From assembly GCA_964537525.1 (NCBI GenBank), contig CAZIAB010000043.1:1-6959 (forward strand): a stretch of DNA of 6,959 nucleotides, written 5' to 3'. This stretch comes from CAYMDJ01 sp964537525 (GTDB lineage Archaea > Aenigmatarchaeota > Aenigmatarchaeia > QMZP01). The notes under the pieces were generated by a model. That model was not told the DNA's origin and made no database searches. It saw only the letters and a list, made by a program, of their open reading frames with translations. The position numbers and the translations under genes were made by a program. Numbering within the stretch: position 1 is the stretch's first letter; the number at the start of each line of letters is the position of its first letter. Shown here in pieces: positions 1-5,477 of this stretch.

Positions 1-228
1 ATAGACGCCGCAAGGACCGAAGCCCAAGCGGAGCCTAAAGACGACTTTGACTGGGATGCCTATAACGATGAATTCAATGATGATAGTGAGGGTTCTGAGG
101 GGGTTGACCTGACCTTCATTCTGATAGCCGCCCTGATGTTCCTTGGTCTGGTTGGAATATACCTGCTCTACAGGAAGCTCTCCTCGAGAGGGAATGAACA
201 GGGAGAGTTCGAAGAGATAAAGATTTAA
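1..228 (+). CDS. C-terminal fragment of a membrane-anchored acidic protein (5' end outside window)
   Basis: Reading frame 1 is open from base 1 and stops at TAA 226-228, giving the last 75 residues of a longer protein. The visible part starts with a strongly acidic stretch rich in Asp, Glu and Asn (about residues 12-35). One hydrophobic helix follows (about 37-57, LTFILIAALMFLGLVGIYLL), then a short basic stop-transfer segment (RKLSSR), then a polar tail ending EEIKI. By the positive-inside rule this is a type I anchor: a large N-terminal domain outside the cell and a short tail inside. The layout matches that of the convergent neighbour at 326-1921. The family cannot be named from this fragment. 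I am confident it is coding, because the helix and charge pattern are coherent and the stop is followed by a T-tract. The function is unknown. Confidence 0.75.
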   Translation: MDAARTEAQAEPKDDFDWDAYNDEFNDDSEGSEGVDLTFILIAALMFLGLVGIYLLYRKLSSRGNEQGEFEEIKI

Positions 229-231
229 TCC

Positions 232-241
232 TTAATTTTTG
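232..241 (+). terminator. T-tract terminator candidate after the first gene
   Basis: The run TTAATTTTTG begins 3 nt after the stop codon at 226-228. Archaeal RNA polymerase often terminates at U-rich tracts without a strong hairpin, so this fits the end of the + strand transcript. The same decamer recurs at 308-317. A small inverted repeat (CATGCA, TAC, TGCATG; 245-259) follows it and could pause the polymerase. The assignment rests only on base composition and position. Confidence 0.35.
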
Positions 242-269
242 TGACATGCATACTGCATGACTCAGCAAT

Positions 270-317
270 GACGGCTTTGTTCATCCAGAGAGTGCCGTCT
301 AACTGATTTAATTTTTG
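270..317 (+). terminator. Second T-tract with weak stem-loop, possible back-up terminator
   Basis: A 6-bp inverted repeat, GACGGC (270-275) and GCCGTC (294-299), encloses an 18-nt loop. The sequence then runs into a second TTAATTTTTG at 308-317. A tandem terminator would make sense here because the opposing gene ends only 9 bp further on, at 326. The long loop and the offset T-tract make the hairpin a weak call. The T-tract alone may be the functional part. Confidence 0.3.
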
Positions 318-325
318 CGAACGGT

Positions 326-1921
326 TCAGTAGAATTCCTCGTCCTCGAAGGCGTCCTCTTCTCCGCCTTCGCCCTCTTCCTCAGACTCTTTCTTTCCCCT
401 TATCTTGGTGAGGTAGTAATAGATTCCGAAACCCACTGCCCCGGCCACCGCTATTATGAGGATGATGCTGATTATTCCTGAGTCCCCAGCCGGCGCCCCT
501 GCAACGCACTCGTATGACTTGCATTCCTCCCCTGCGGTCGTGTCGCACTCGAAATCCGTGCAGCATTCTGCACCTGTTACGCAGATGTCGTTGCAGCATT
601 TTCCTCCTGTGCATGATGCGCCGTCATAAAGGTTTTCGCACTCGTTACCGCTTGATGCTTTGCAGCATATCCCCCCTGTGCAGCTCCCTGTGTAGGTCTC
701 GCCTTCATTGCAGCTTATAGCACCTGCCCTGCACTCGCTCCCTGTGGAGCACTCTGCCCCTGCAACGCACTCGTATGACTTGCATTCCTCCCCTGCGGTC
801 GTGTCGCACTCGAAATCCGTGCAGCATTCTGCACCTGTTACGCAGATGTCGTTGCAGCATATCCCCCCTATGCAGAACGTCCCGTCATCCTTTCCCTCGC
901 AGCCGTAGTCTGTCCCGGAATCCCTGACGCTTATCTCTGCCTTCATGGATATCTCTGCAATCTTCGTCCCGCCGGATGAGTAGAGGGGAATCCTGGTGCT
1001 CACGCTGAGGCCTGACTCAAGGTTGCTGAAAGTAACGGTATAATACATGCTTTCATAGGGTTTGAGTGTCGCGTTCCCGGGGAAGCTTATGCTGATGTAA
1101 TCCATCAGGTCGCTGGGAACAGATGCATATATCCCCGATATGGTCTGGTTGGCAGGGTTCGTTATCCTGTAATCACCCCTCAGGTATGTGTCCCCGCTGT
1201 CAACCAGGACGCTTATGTCAACATCATCAACGTTAACGATGCCACTCTCTCCCGGCTCCTCACCCAGGGAGACCCTCACGACGCCCCCGCCGAAATCGCT
1301 GCCGCTCGTTGCCTTGAATGCTATGTAATAGGTCTTCTCAGAAAGGCTCACTGTCCCTGTCCACTTCTCGCTCTCTAGGTCAATGGACATCGGCGAGAAC
1401 CCTGCTGACACAGGGGAAAGGTCATCATTATACACGGCGTAAGAGACAGAATCAGCATACTTCCCTCCGAGTATGGACACTATCAGGTAGACCTCGTTGG
1501 TCGAGTAGTTTATGTTGGCTTTCGGGCCTATTGGAATCCCTCCCACCGTCACGTCCTGTGTCTTGTTTGACAGCGGGCCGGTTGAGTTGGTCATGCTCAC
1601 CTCGAGCTCGTAGGGTATGCCGTGGTCCTCAGTGGATTCCATGAACGGGGAGGGCCCGCACGTGCTCATCTCATCGGTGTTGGAGAAGTAGCAGAACCAC
1701 GTGTCCCCGAATCTCGGGAACAGGCCGTAGCCGTTAACCGTATCCCCAACGAACCAGTTCATCCTTATCGCCTCATCGGTTACAGAGGGATTCGCGACGA
1801 GTATGAAACCCGAGTTCGCTGATATCTTGTCAGGTATGAACTCCAGGCCTATGGTCTGCGCCAAAGCAGACGGCATCAGAACCAATGACAAGACCAGCAA
1901 TGCCCCCCAAAAGGCTTTCAT
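326..1921 (-). CDS. Secreted Cys-rich surface protein with C-terminal membrane anchor
   Basis: The product has 531 residues. Residues 1-21 form a classic Sec signal peptide: Lys2, a hydrophobic core, then ALA before Gln22. Residues about 22-335 look beta-rich and Ig-like, with five N-glycosylation sequons (N112, N119, N138, N258, N283), as in many archaeal surface proteins. Residues 341-476 are a Cys-rich stalk of recurring CxGGxCC and CCxDFECD modules, and residues 355-389 are repeated exactly at 442-476. The segment from about 482 to 504 is a transmembrane helix. It is followed by a basic KIRGKK stop-transfer and a very acidic cytoplasmic tail (512-530). The many cysteines suggest disulfide-stabilised modules outside the cell. 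The ATG at 1921-1919 lies about 25 nt from a TATA box, so it needs no Shine-Dalgarno sequence. No enzymatic motif is visible; adhesion or an envelope role is inference. Confidence 0.88.
   Translation of the reverse strand: MKAFWGALLVLSLVLMPSALAQTIGLEFIPDKISANSGFILVANPSVTDEAIRMNWFVGDTVNGYGLFPRFGDTWFCYFSNTDEMSTCGPSPFMESTEDHGIPYELEVSMTNSTGPLSNKTQDVTVGGIPIGPKANINYSTNEVYLIVSILGGKYADSVSYAVYNDDLSPVSAGFSPMSIDLESEKWTGTVSLSEKTYYIAFKATSGSDFGGGVVRVSLGEEPGESGIVNVDDVDISVLVDSGDTYLRGDYRITNPANQTISGIYASVPSDLMDYISISFPGNATLKPYESMYYTVTFSNLESGLSVSTRIPLYSSGGTKIAEISMKAEISVRDSGTDYGCEGKDDGTFCIGGICCNDICVTGAECCTDFECDTTAGEECKSYECVAGAECSTGSECRAGAISCNEGETYTGSCTGGICCKASSGNECENLYDGASCTGGKCCNDICVTGAECCTDFECDTTAGEECKSYECVAGAPAGDSGIISIILIIAVAGAVGFGIYYYLTKIRGKKESEEEGEGGEEDAFEDEEFY
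495..599 (-). repeat. 105-bp perfect direct repeat, copy A (C-terminal copy in the protein)
   Basis: This 105-bp block is identical base for base to 756-860 by direct comparison. It encodes residues 442-476 of the surface protein (35 residues with 9 Cys, beginning CCNDIC and ending ECVAGA). The offset between copies is 261 bp, exactly 87 codons, so recombination between them would keep the reading frame. Flanking sequence diverges immediately on both sides. Confidence 0.95.
756..860 (-). repeat. 105-bp perfect direct repeat, copy B (N-terminal copy in the protein)
   Basis: This is the partner of the repeat at 495-599. It encodes residues 355-389 of the same protein. Synonymous positions are also identical, which points to a recent duplication or to gene conversion rather than to selection on the protein alone. 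A related but diverged CxGGxCC module sits between the two copies. Confidence 0.95.
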
Positions 1922-1941
1922 GTATATTAATTAAGCAAGGG

Positions 1942-1952
1942 TCTATATAAAT
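1942..1952. promoter_or_regulatory. Shared bidirectional TATA box for the divergent genes at 1921 and 1973
   Basis: The sequence TCTATATAAAT holds a palindromic TATATA (1944-1949) at the centre of a 51-bp intergenic gap. It lies about 25 nt from the minus-strand ATG (1921) and about 27 nt from the plus-strand ATG (1973). That is the usual archaeal TATA-to-start-site distance in both directions, so both mRNAs would be leaderless. Purine-rich BRE-like bases flank it on each side: CAAGGG when read for the plus gene and AAGGAG when read for the minus gene. No second TATA candidate is visible in the gap. Confidence 0.7.
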
Positions 1953-1972
1953 CTCCTTCTGGAAATATTTTC

Positions 1973-2293
1973 ATGGTCAGTTTCAGCGATTTCAGAAAGC
2001 TGGACCTCAGGGTAGGCGAGATAATATCCGTTGAGAGCGTCCCCAACGCGGACAAGCTCTACGTCCTCCAGGTCGATATCGGGGGGAAGCAGATACAACT
2101 CGTTGCCGGCCTGAGGCCATTCTACAAAGAGGATGAGATAAGGGGAAAGAAGATTGTCGTGGTTGCGAACCTCGAGCCAGCGAAGATAAGAGGGATGGAT
2201 TCAGAGGGCATGCTCCTCGCTGCCTCAGAGAAAGAGAACGTAAGCCTTCTGACCGTCGACAGGGACATACCCGTCGGCTCGGTCATCAGCTGA
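1973..2293 (+). CDS. Methionyl-tRNA synthetase beta subunit / tRNA-binding OB-fold protein
   Basis: The product has 106 residues and is essentially one tRNA-binding OB-fold domain of the EMAP-II/Trbp111/CsaA type. Visible signatures are LDLRVGEI (10-17), PNADKLYVLQVDIGG (24-38), VAGL (44-47) and VVVANLEPAKIRGMDSEGML (62-81). The last is the most diagnostic block of the family. In many archaea the C-terminal domain of MetRS is a separate gene of this size. It dimerises and helps tRNA binding by the catalytic subunit, which is not in this window. CsaA-like chaperones share the fold, so a free tRNA-binding or chaperone role is the alternative. The ATG at 1973 lies about 27 nt from the shared TATA box and has no upstream Shine-Dalgarno sequence, consistent with a leaderless mRNA. 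Confidence 0.9.
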   Translation: MVSFSDFRKLDLRVGEIISVESVPNADKLYVLQVDIGGKQIQLVAGLRPFYKEDEIRGKKIVVVANLEPAKIRGMDSEGMLLAASEKENVSLLTVDRDIPVGSVIS

Positions 2294-2315
2294 CCCCGAA
2301 TCCCGTGTTGCGGAA

Positions 2316-2324
2316 ACAATAAAT
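2316..2324 (+). promoter_or_regulatory. TATA-like element for the XPF-type nuclease gene
   Basis: The sequence ACAATAAAT is centred about 26 nt before the ATG at 2347 and is preceded by purine-rich GGAAA, which could serve as a BRE. The spacing predicts a leaderless transcript. The box is weaker than the others in this window, and readthrough from the gene 53 bp upstream is also possible. Confidence 0.45.
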
Positions 2325-2346
2325 CCTTCCAGTCCAAAGTATTATC

Positions 2347-3021
2347 ATGACTTCTGTTGAGGAGCGTGTGAGGATATTCGCAGATCACAGGGAGTCCGCG
2401 TCCAACGTGAACAAGCACCTCGAGGAGCTTGGCGCAACCGTAGAGTGCAGGCAGCTCAAGGTCGGCGACTACATCCTCTCCGAAAGGGTATGTGTTGAGA
2501 GGAAGACAACGAGCGACTTCCTGTCCTCCATGATGAACCAGCGCCTGTTCCGCCAGCTGGAGGAGATTTCCGGAAACTTCGACAGCCCTGTCCTCATCAT
2601 GGAGGGGAGCCCATCTAACCTCTTCTGCAACGGCATCCACCCTAACGCGGTCAGGGGAGCCTTATCCTCAATCTCGATAGACTACAGGATTCCCATGCTC
2701 TGGACCCATAACCCGAAGGAGACAGCGGCGCAGATATACAGGATGGCCCACAGGGAGCAGATAGGCAAGACAACGGAATTCTCTGTCCGTGGGGCAAAGA
2801 AACCAGCGGAAACGGGAAGGTTGCAGGAGTTCATAGTGGCAGGACTTCCGAGCATAAACTCAAGGCTGAGCGCACGCCTTCTGGAGAGGTTCGGCTCTGT
2901 GAGGGGAGTCTTTACAGCAACAGAGGAGGAGCTCATGGAGATAGACAAGATAGGCCAGAAAAAGGCAGGACAGATATTCGATATCCTGCACAGGAAATAC
3001 AAGAAACCGAAGAAAAGATAG
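2347..3021 (+). CDS. XPF/ERCC4-family structure-specific DNA endonuclease (stand-alone, with HhH domain)
   Basis: The product has 224 residues, the size of the stand-alone archaeal XPF proteins. The ERCC4 nuclease domain (about 8-135) keeps the full active-site signature: D13-H-R-E16, then G40-D41, E51-R52-K53 and D57, matching GDXnERKX3D with n=9. It is followed by RLFRQL (66-71). A helix-hairpin-helix region (about 158-218, with GLPSINSRLSARLLERFG and IDKIGQKKAGQI) would dimerise and bind DNA. The C-terminus is basic (KYKKPKKR), and I see no PCNA-interaction box. The family cuts 3' flaps, splayed arms and fork-like structures in repair and fork restart. There is no helicase domain on this polypeptide, but a Hef-type helicase gene begins at 5882. 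The catalytic residues are intact, so an active enzyme is expected. Confidence 0.92.
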   Translation: MTSVEERVRIFADHRESASNVNKHLEELGATVECRQLKVGDYILSERVCVERKTTSDFLSSMMNQRLFRQLEEISGNFDSPVLIMEGSPSNLFCNGIHPNAVRGALSSISIDYRIPMLWTHNPKETAAQIYRMAHREQIGKTTEFSVRGAKKPAETGRLQEFIVAGLPSINSRLSARLLERFGSVRGVFTATEEELMEIDKIGQKKAGQIFDILHRKYKKPKKR

Positions 3022-3054
3022 TTTCGTTGCTATTGGTTTACGGGATTAAATGGA

Positions 3055-3366
3055 TTAGTTCGTCAATCTTTTATCTATCTGGTTCTCGAATTTCAGGCAT
3101 TCCCTGTATTCCCTGAAAGGGCTTTTATTGATATCAGTAAGCTCCTCTTCGATTACAGCATCTTCACCGATTCTCATTAACTCAGAGCCGTAAGGCAATT
3201 TGTTACAATCAAAACCGTCTGAGGAAGGATTTAAAACAACCCTTAGCAGACTGTTTCTACTGTTTAGGATATAGGCAACCACGCCCTTATCCTCTTCATA
3301 AGTGAAAAATCCTATTCTTCTGCTACCTCTATATTCAATGCGTATCTTCGTTTTCATGTCTTTCAT
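3055..3366 (-). CDS. Hypothetical protein, AT-rich, no recognised family
   Basis: The product has 103 residues from ATG 3366-3364. GTG 3369 lies one codon upstream, and ATG 3357 is a later alternative. I prefer 3366 because a TATA-like box with a BRE is centred exactly 26 nt upstream. I do not recognise the family. The protein is soluble and highly charged, with a probable beta-rich N-terminal half (KIRIEYRGSRRIGFFTYEED, then VVAYIL and LLRVVL) and a helical, Glu/Lys-rich C-terminal half. It has two Cys, no signal peptide and no membrane helix. Base composition differs from the neighbours: positions 3121-3180 contain 22 G/C of 60, against 39 of 60 at 3421-3480 in pyrG. That suggests later acquisition or a young gene. 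It is convergent with the XPF gene (33-bp gap) and follows pyrG on the same strand. Confidence 0.68.
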   Translation of the reverse strand: MKDMKTKIRIEYRGSRRIGFFTYEEDKGVVAYILNSRNSLLRVVLNPSSDGFDCNKLPYGSELMRIGEDAVIEEELTDINKSPFREYRECLKFENQIDKRLTN

Positions 3367-3388
3367 CACATCCTGTTAAAAGAAATCC

Positions 3389-3401
3389 TTTTAAGCTTTG
3401 C
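3389..3401 (-). promoter_or_regulatory. BRE/TATA promoter of the AT-rich hypothetical gene
   Basis: Read on the minus strand the sequence is GCAAAG followed by CTTAAAA. The TATA-like part (3389-3395) is centred about 26 nt before ATG 3366, and the purine-rich BRE-like part lies directly upstream. The element sits in the 46-bp gap after the pyrG stop, so the hypothetical gene probably has its own leaderless transcript rather than depending on pyrG readthrough. Confidence 0.55.
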
Positions 3402-3412
3402 CTAATAACATA

Positions 3413-5113
3413 TCACTTCTTCAGGCACGCCTCAACGAACCCCCTGAACAGCGGGTTCGGGCTCAGGGGCCTGGAAGTGAATTCCGGATGGAATTGAGTC
3501 CCTACATGAAACCTTTTCCCCGGAATCTCGAGTATCTGCATTATCCTCTTGCCTGGCGCCACCCCTGAGAACACCATGCCCTTTGACTCAAGGGTTTCTA
3601 TGCACTTCGTGTCAACGTTATACCTGTGCCTGAATCTCTCCCTCACCTTTGTCTTGCCATACAGCTTGTGAGCGAACGTTCCCTCCTTGATTGCCATGTC
3701 GAATCCCCCGAGTCTCATCGTCCCTCCCAGTCCTTCGATTTCCTCCTGCTCGGGCAGTATGCATATCACGGGATGCTTTGCCTTGTCATCAATCTCTGTC
3801 GAGTTCGCGCCCTCGAGGCCGCACACGTTCCTGGCAAACTCTATGACAGCCATCTGGAAGCCATAGCACAGCCCCAGATATGGAAGGTCATTCTCCCTGG
3901 CATACCTCACGCACGCTATCTTTCCTTCCGTTCCCCTTGAACCGAAACCCCCCGGAACAATCACACCATCCAGTCCCTTCATGGCTTCCTTAACATTGTC
4001 ATCATCCACCCCTGTCGTGTCTATCCACCTGACATTGACCTTTGCCCTGAGGTGCGGCGCAGTGTGCTCCAGGGCCTTGAGTATGGACATGTAGGAATCA
4101 TGGACAGTCGTGTACTTTCCAGTTATCCCCACGGTAATCTCCTTCTCAGGCCTCTCAACCCTCTGTGCGAGCTCCTTCCATCTCCTTGCCTCCTCAGAAA
4201 GCTCTGTCCTCCCTTTCATTTTCAGTATGCCCATCAGAATCTCATCCATCCTTGATTCCTTGAGGAACGTGGGGAACCTGTATATGTTCCTGGTGTCATG
4301 GAAACCTATCGTTCGTTCCACAGGCACGTTGGAATAGATGCTTATCTTCTCCTTTATCTTCTCCGAGATGGGGTTCTCTGACCTGCAAACGATTATGTCA
4401 GGCTGTATACCGACGCTCATCAGGGTCTTTATCCCGAGCTGCGCTGCCTTGCTCTTCTGCTCGCCCAGGGAGCCGGGCTCCAGGACGTAGGTGACGTTGA
4501 TGAAGCACACATTATCCCTGCCCTCCTCATATGCCAGCTCCCTCATGGCCTCCAGGTAGAGCGAGTTCTGCAGCTCCCCGACCGTCCCTCCTATCTCAAT
4601 CAAAACAACATCAGCACCCGACTCGACAGCGAGCCTCCTTGCGAAGCCCTTTATCTCCCCTGTGACGTGGGGAATGAACTCAACGTCCCTTCCCAGATAT
4701 TTTCCCGCCCTCTCCTTGTCTATTATGGTCTTGAAGACCCTCCCCATTGTCACGAAGCTGCTCCTGCTGAGGTTCCTCTCGAGCATCCTCTCATACGTTC
4801 CCAGGTCGAGGTCTGTCTCTGTCCCGTCATCCAGAACAAAAACTTCACCGTGCCTGTACGGGTTGAGGGTCCCTGAATCATAATTCACGTAGCACTCGAA
4901 CTTCAGCGGAACGACGTTGAACCCACCGAAAACCTTGAGCATGTTCCCGAGGCATGAGGAGAACGTGCCCTTGCCGACTCCCGATATCACGGAGCCCGTT
5001 ATGACGATGTACTTGGTCTTCCCTGGTGCATACCCCTTGGGGAGGCTGTTATAGAACTCGTGGCCCTCAGTCCTTTTCGCGGCCTTTTTCAGCATCTCCC
5101 TGGCTTTCGGCAT
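3413..5113 (-). CDS. pyrG: CTP synthase (glutamine-hydrolysing), divergent archaeal form
   Basis: The product has 566 residues. It would make CTP from UTP, ATP and glutamine, the last step of de novo CTP synthesis. The N-terminal synthase domain has the P-loop ITGSVISGVGKG (38-49), the Mg-binding DLDLG (101-105) and EIGGTVG (173-179). The C-terminal class I glutaminase has PGGFGSRGTEGK (387-398), the nucleophile Cys416 in GLCYGFQ, and His542/Glu544 in QFHPEF; all key residues are present. Two features are unusual. About 30 extra residues precede the usual KYI(F/V)(V/I)TG start. Several nucleotide-pocket motifs also differ from E. coli PyrG: KLDPYINVDPG becomes KFECYVNYDSG (71-81), KTKPTQ becomes KSKAAQ (220-225), and DIE becomes ELQ (180-182). 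The ATG at 5113 lies about 25 nt from a TATA-like box, which supports the long N-terminus. The gene has its own promoter and is separate from the porD pair upstream. Confidence 0.96.
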   Translation of the reverse strand: MPKAREMLKKAAKRTEGHEFYNSLPKGYAPGKTKYIVITGSVISGVGKGTFSSCLGNMLKVFGGFNVVPLKFECYVNYDSGTLNPYRHGEVFVLDDGTETDLDLGTYERMLERNLSRSSFVTMGRVFKTIIDKERAGKYLGRDVEFIPHVTGEIKGFARRLAVESGADVVLIEIGGTVGELQNSLYLEAMRELAYEEGRDNVCFINVTYVLEPGSLGEQKSKAAQLGIKTLMSVGIQPDIIVCRSENPISEKIKEKISIYSNVPVERTIGFHDTRNIYRFPTFLKESRMDEILMGILKMKGRTELSEEARRWKELAQRVERPEKEITVGITGKYTTVHDSYMSILKALEHTAPHLRAKVNVRWIDTTGVDDDNVKEAMKGLDGVIVPGGFGSRGTEGKIACVRYARENDLPYLGLCYGFQMAVIEFARNVCGLEGANSTEIDDKAKHPVICILPEQEEIEGLGGTMRLGGFDMAIKEGTFAHKLYGKTKVRERFRHRYNVDTKCIETLESKGMVFSGVAPGKRIMQILEIPGKRFHVGTQFHPEFTSRPLSPNPLFRGFVEACLKK

Positions 5114-5133
5114 AACATATTATGGGCAGAAGG

Positions 5134-5151
5134 AATAAAAGCATTATATGT
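5134..5151 (-). promoter_or_regulatory. Promoter region of pyrG
   Basis: Two TATA-like elements are visible on the minus strand. CTTTTATT (5134-5141) is centred about 25 nt before the pyrG ATG and would give a leaderless mRNA. ATATAATG-like bases (5143-5150) are centred about 34 nt before it and would give a leader of about 8 nt. The first fits the spacing used elsewhere in this window. Its U-rich run could also terminate the upstream porD transcript. Confidence 0.5.
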
Positions 5152-5154
5152 TGG

Positions 5155-5180
5155 TTGCAAATATCTTTTGCAATAGATAT
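5155..5180. promoter_or_regulatory. Overlapping inverted repeats between porD and pyrG
   Basis: TTGCAAA (5155-5161) and TTTGCAA (5167-5173) form a perfect 7-bp inverted repeat with a 5-bp spacer. ATATCT (5161-5166) and AGATAT (5175-5180) form a second, 6-bp inverted repeat with an 8-bp spacer. The two overlap and could not both fold at once in RNA. The position, about 42-67 bp upstream of the pyrG start and just after the porD stop, suits either an operator upstream of pyrG or a 3' end structure of the porD mRNA. Confidence 0.4.
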
Positions 5181-5183
5181 ATG

Positions 5184-5477
5184 CTAGTCCTCGTGGAGGT
5201 CCCTCTCCTTTCCTATGGCCTTGGCAGGACAGACTTCCCTGCATATCATGCAGCCCTTGCAGACCCTCTCCTTCCAGACGGGCTTCCCGTTCTTCCACTC
5301 TATGGCACTGTCAGGGCACATCAGCCAGCATTGCTTGCACCTTATGCACTTGGCGTAGTCCCACACGGGCTTGAAGACCCTCCATGTGCCGGTGTTCCTC
5401 CTGGCAGAGTTTCCCGGGTCCCTTATATGGGGAACGCCCTTTATCCTCTCATACCTGAGCTTCTTCTCGTCAATCAT
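5184..5477 (-). CDS. porD: PorD-like 2[4Fe-4S] ferredoxin subunit of a 2-oxoacid:ferredoxin oxidoreductase
   Basis: The product has 97 residues from ATG 5477. It carries two [4Fe-4S] motifs, C44-x2-C47-x2-C50-x3-C54-P and C73-x2-C76-x2-C79-x3-C83-P. The preceding TGTWRVFKPVWD (29-40) resembles the TGSWR..RPV lead-in typical of the delta subunit of archaeal pyruvate or 2-ketoisovalerate:ferredoxin oxidoreductases. That subunit carries electrons from the catalytic core to ferredoxin. No alpha, beta or gamma subunit gene is in the window, so a free ferredoxin is the alternative. I chose ATG 5477 over ATG 5504 because GGAAGGAGAGAGG lies directly upstream of it, and its ATGATTGA overlaps the stop of the preceding gene by 8 nt, typical of translational coupling. 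ATG 5504 has no Shine-Dalgarno sequence. Confidence 0.85.
   Translation of the reverse strand: MIDEKKLRYERIKGVPHIRDPGNSARRNTGTWRVFKPVWDYAKCIRCKQCWLMCPDSAIEWKNGKPVWKERVCKGCMICREVCPAKAIGKERDLHED

Noticed and set aside
229..325. A tRNA or small structured RNA in the largest gap
   Set aside because: The gap is 97 bp with only two short inverted repeats and T-tracts. No cloverleaf, T-arm consensus or kink-turn box pattern is visible.
495..860. CRISPR-like or mobile repeat
   Set aside because: There are only two copies, both inside and in frame with a Cys-rich coding region, with related protein sequence between them. This is an internal protein repeat.
2122..2640. Minus-strand open frame of 172 codons across the tRNA-binding and nuclease genes
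   Set aside because: It overlaps two conserved plus-strand genes and crosses the promoter gap between them. The translation shows no recognisable motif.
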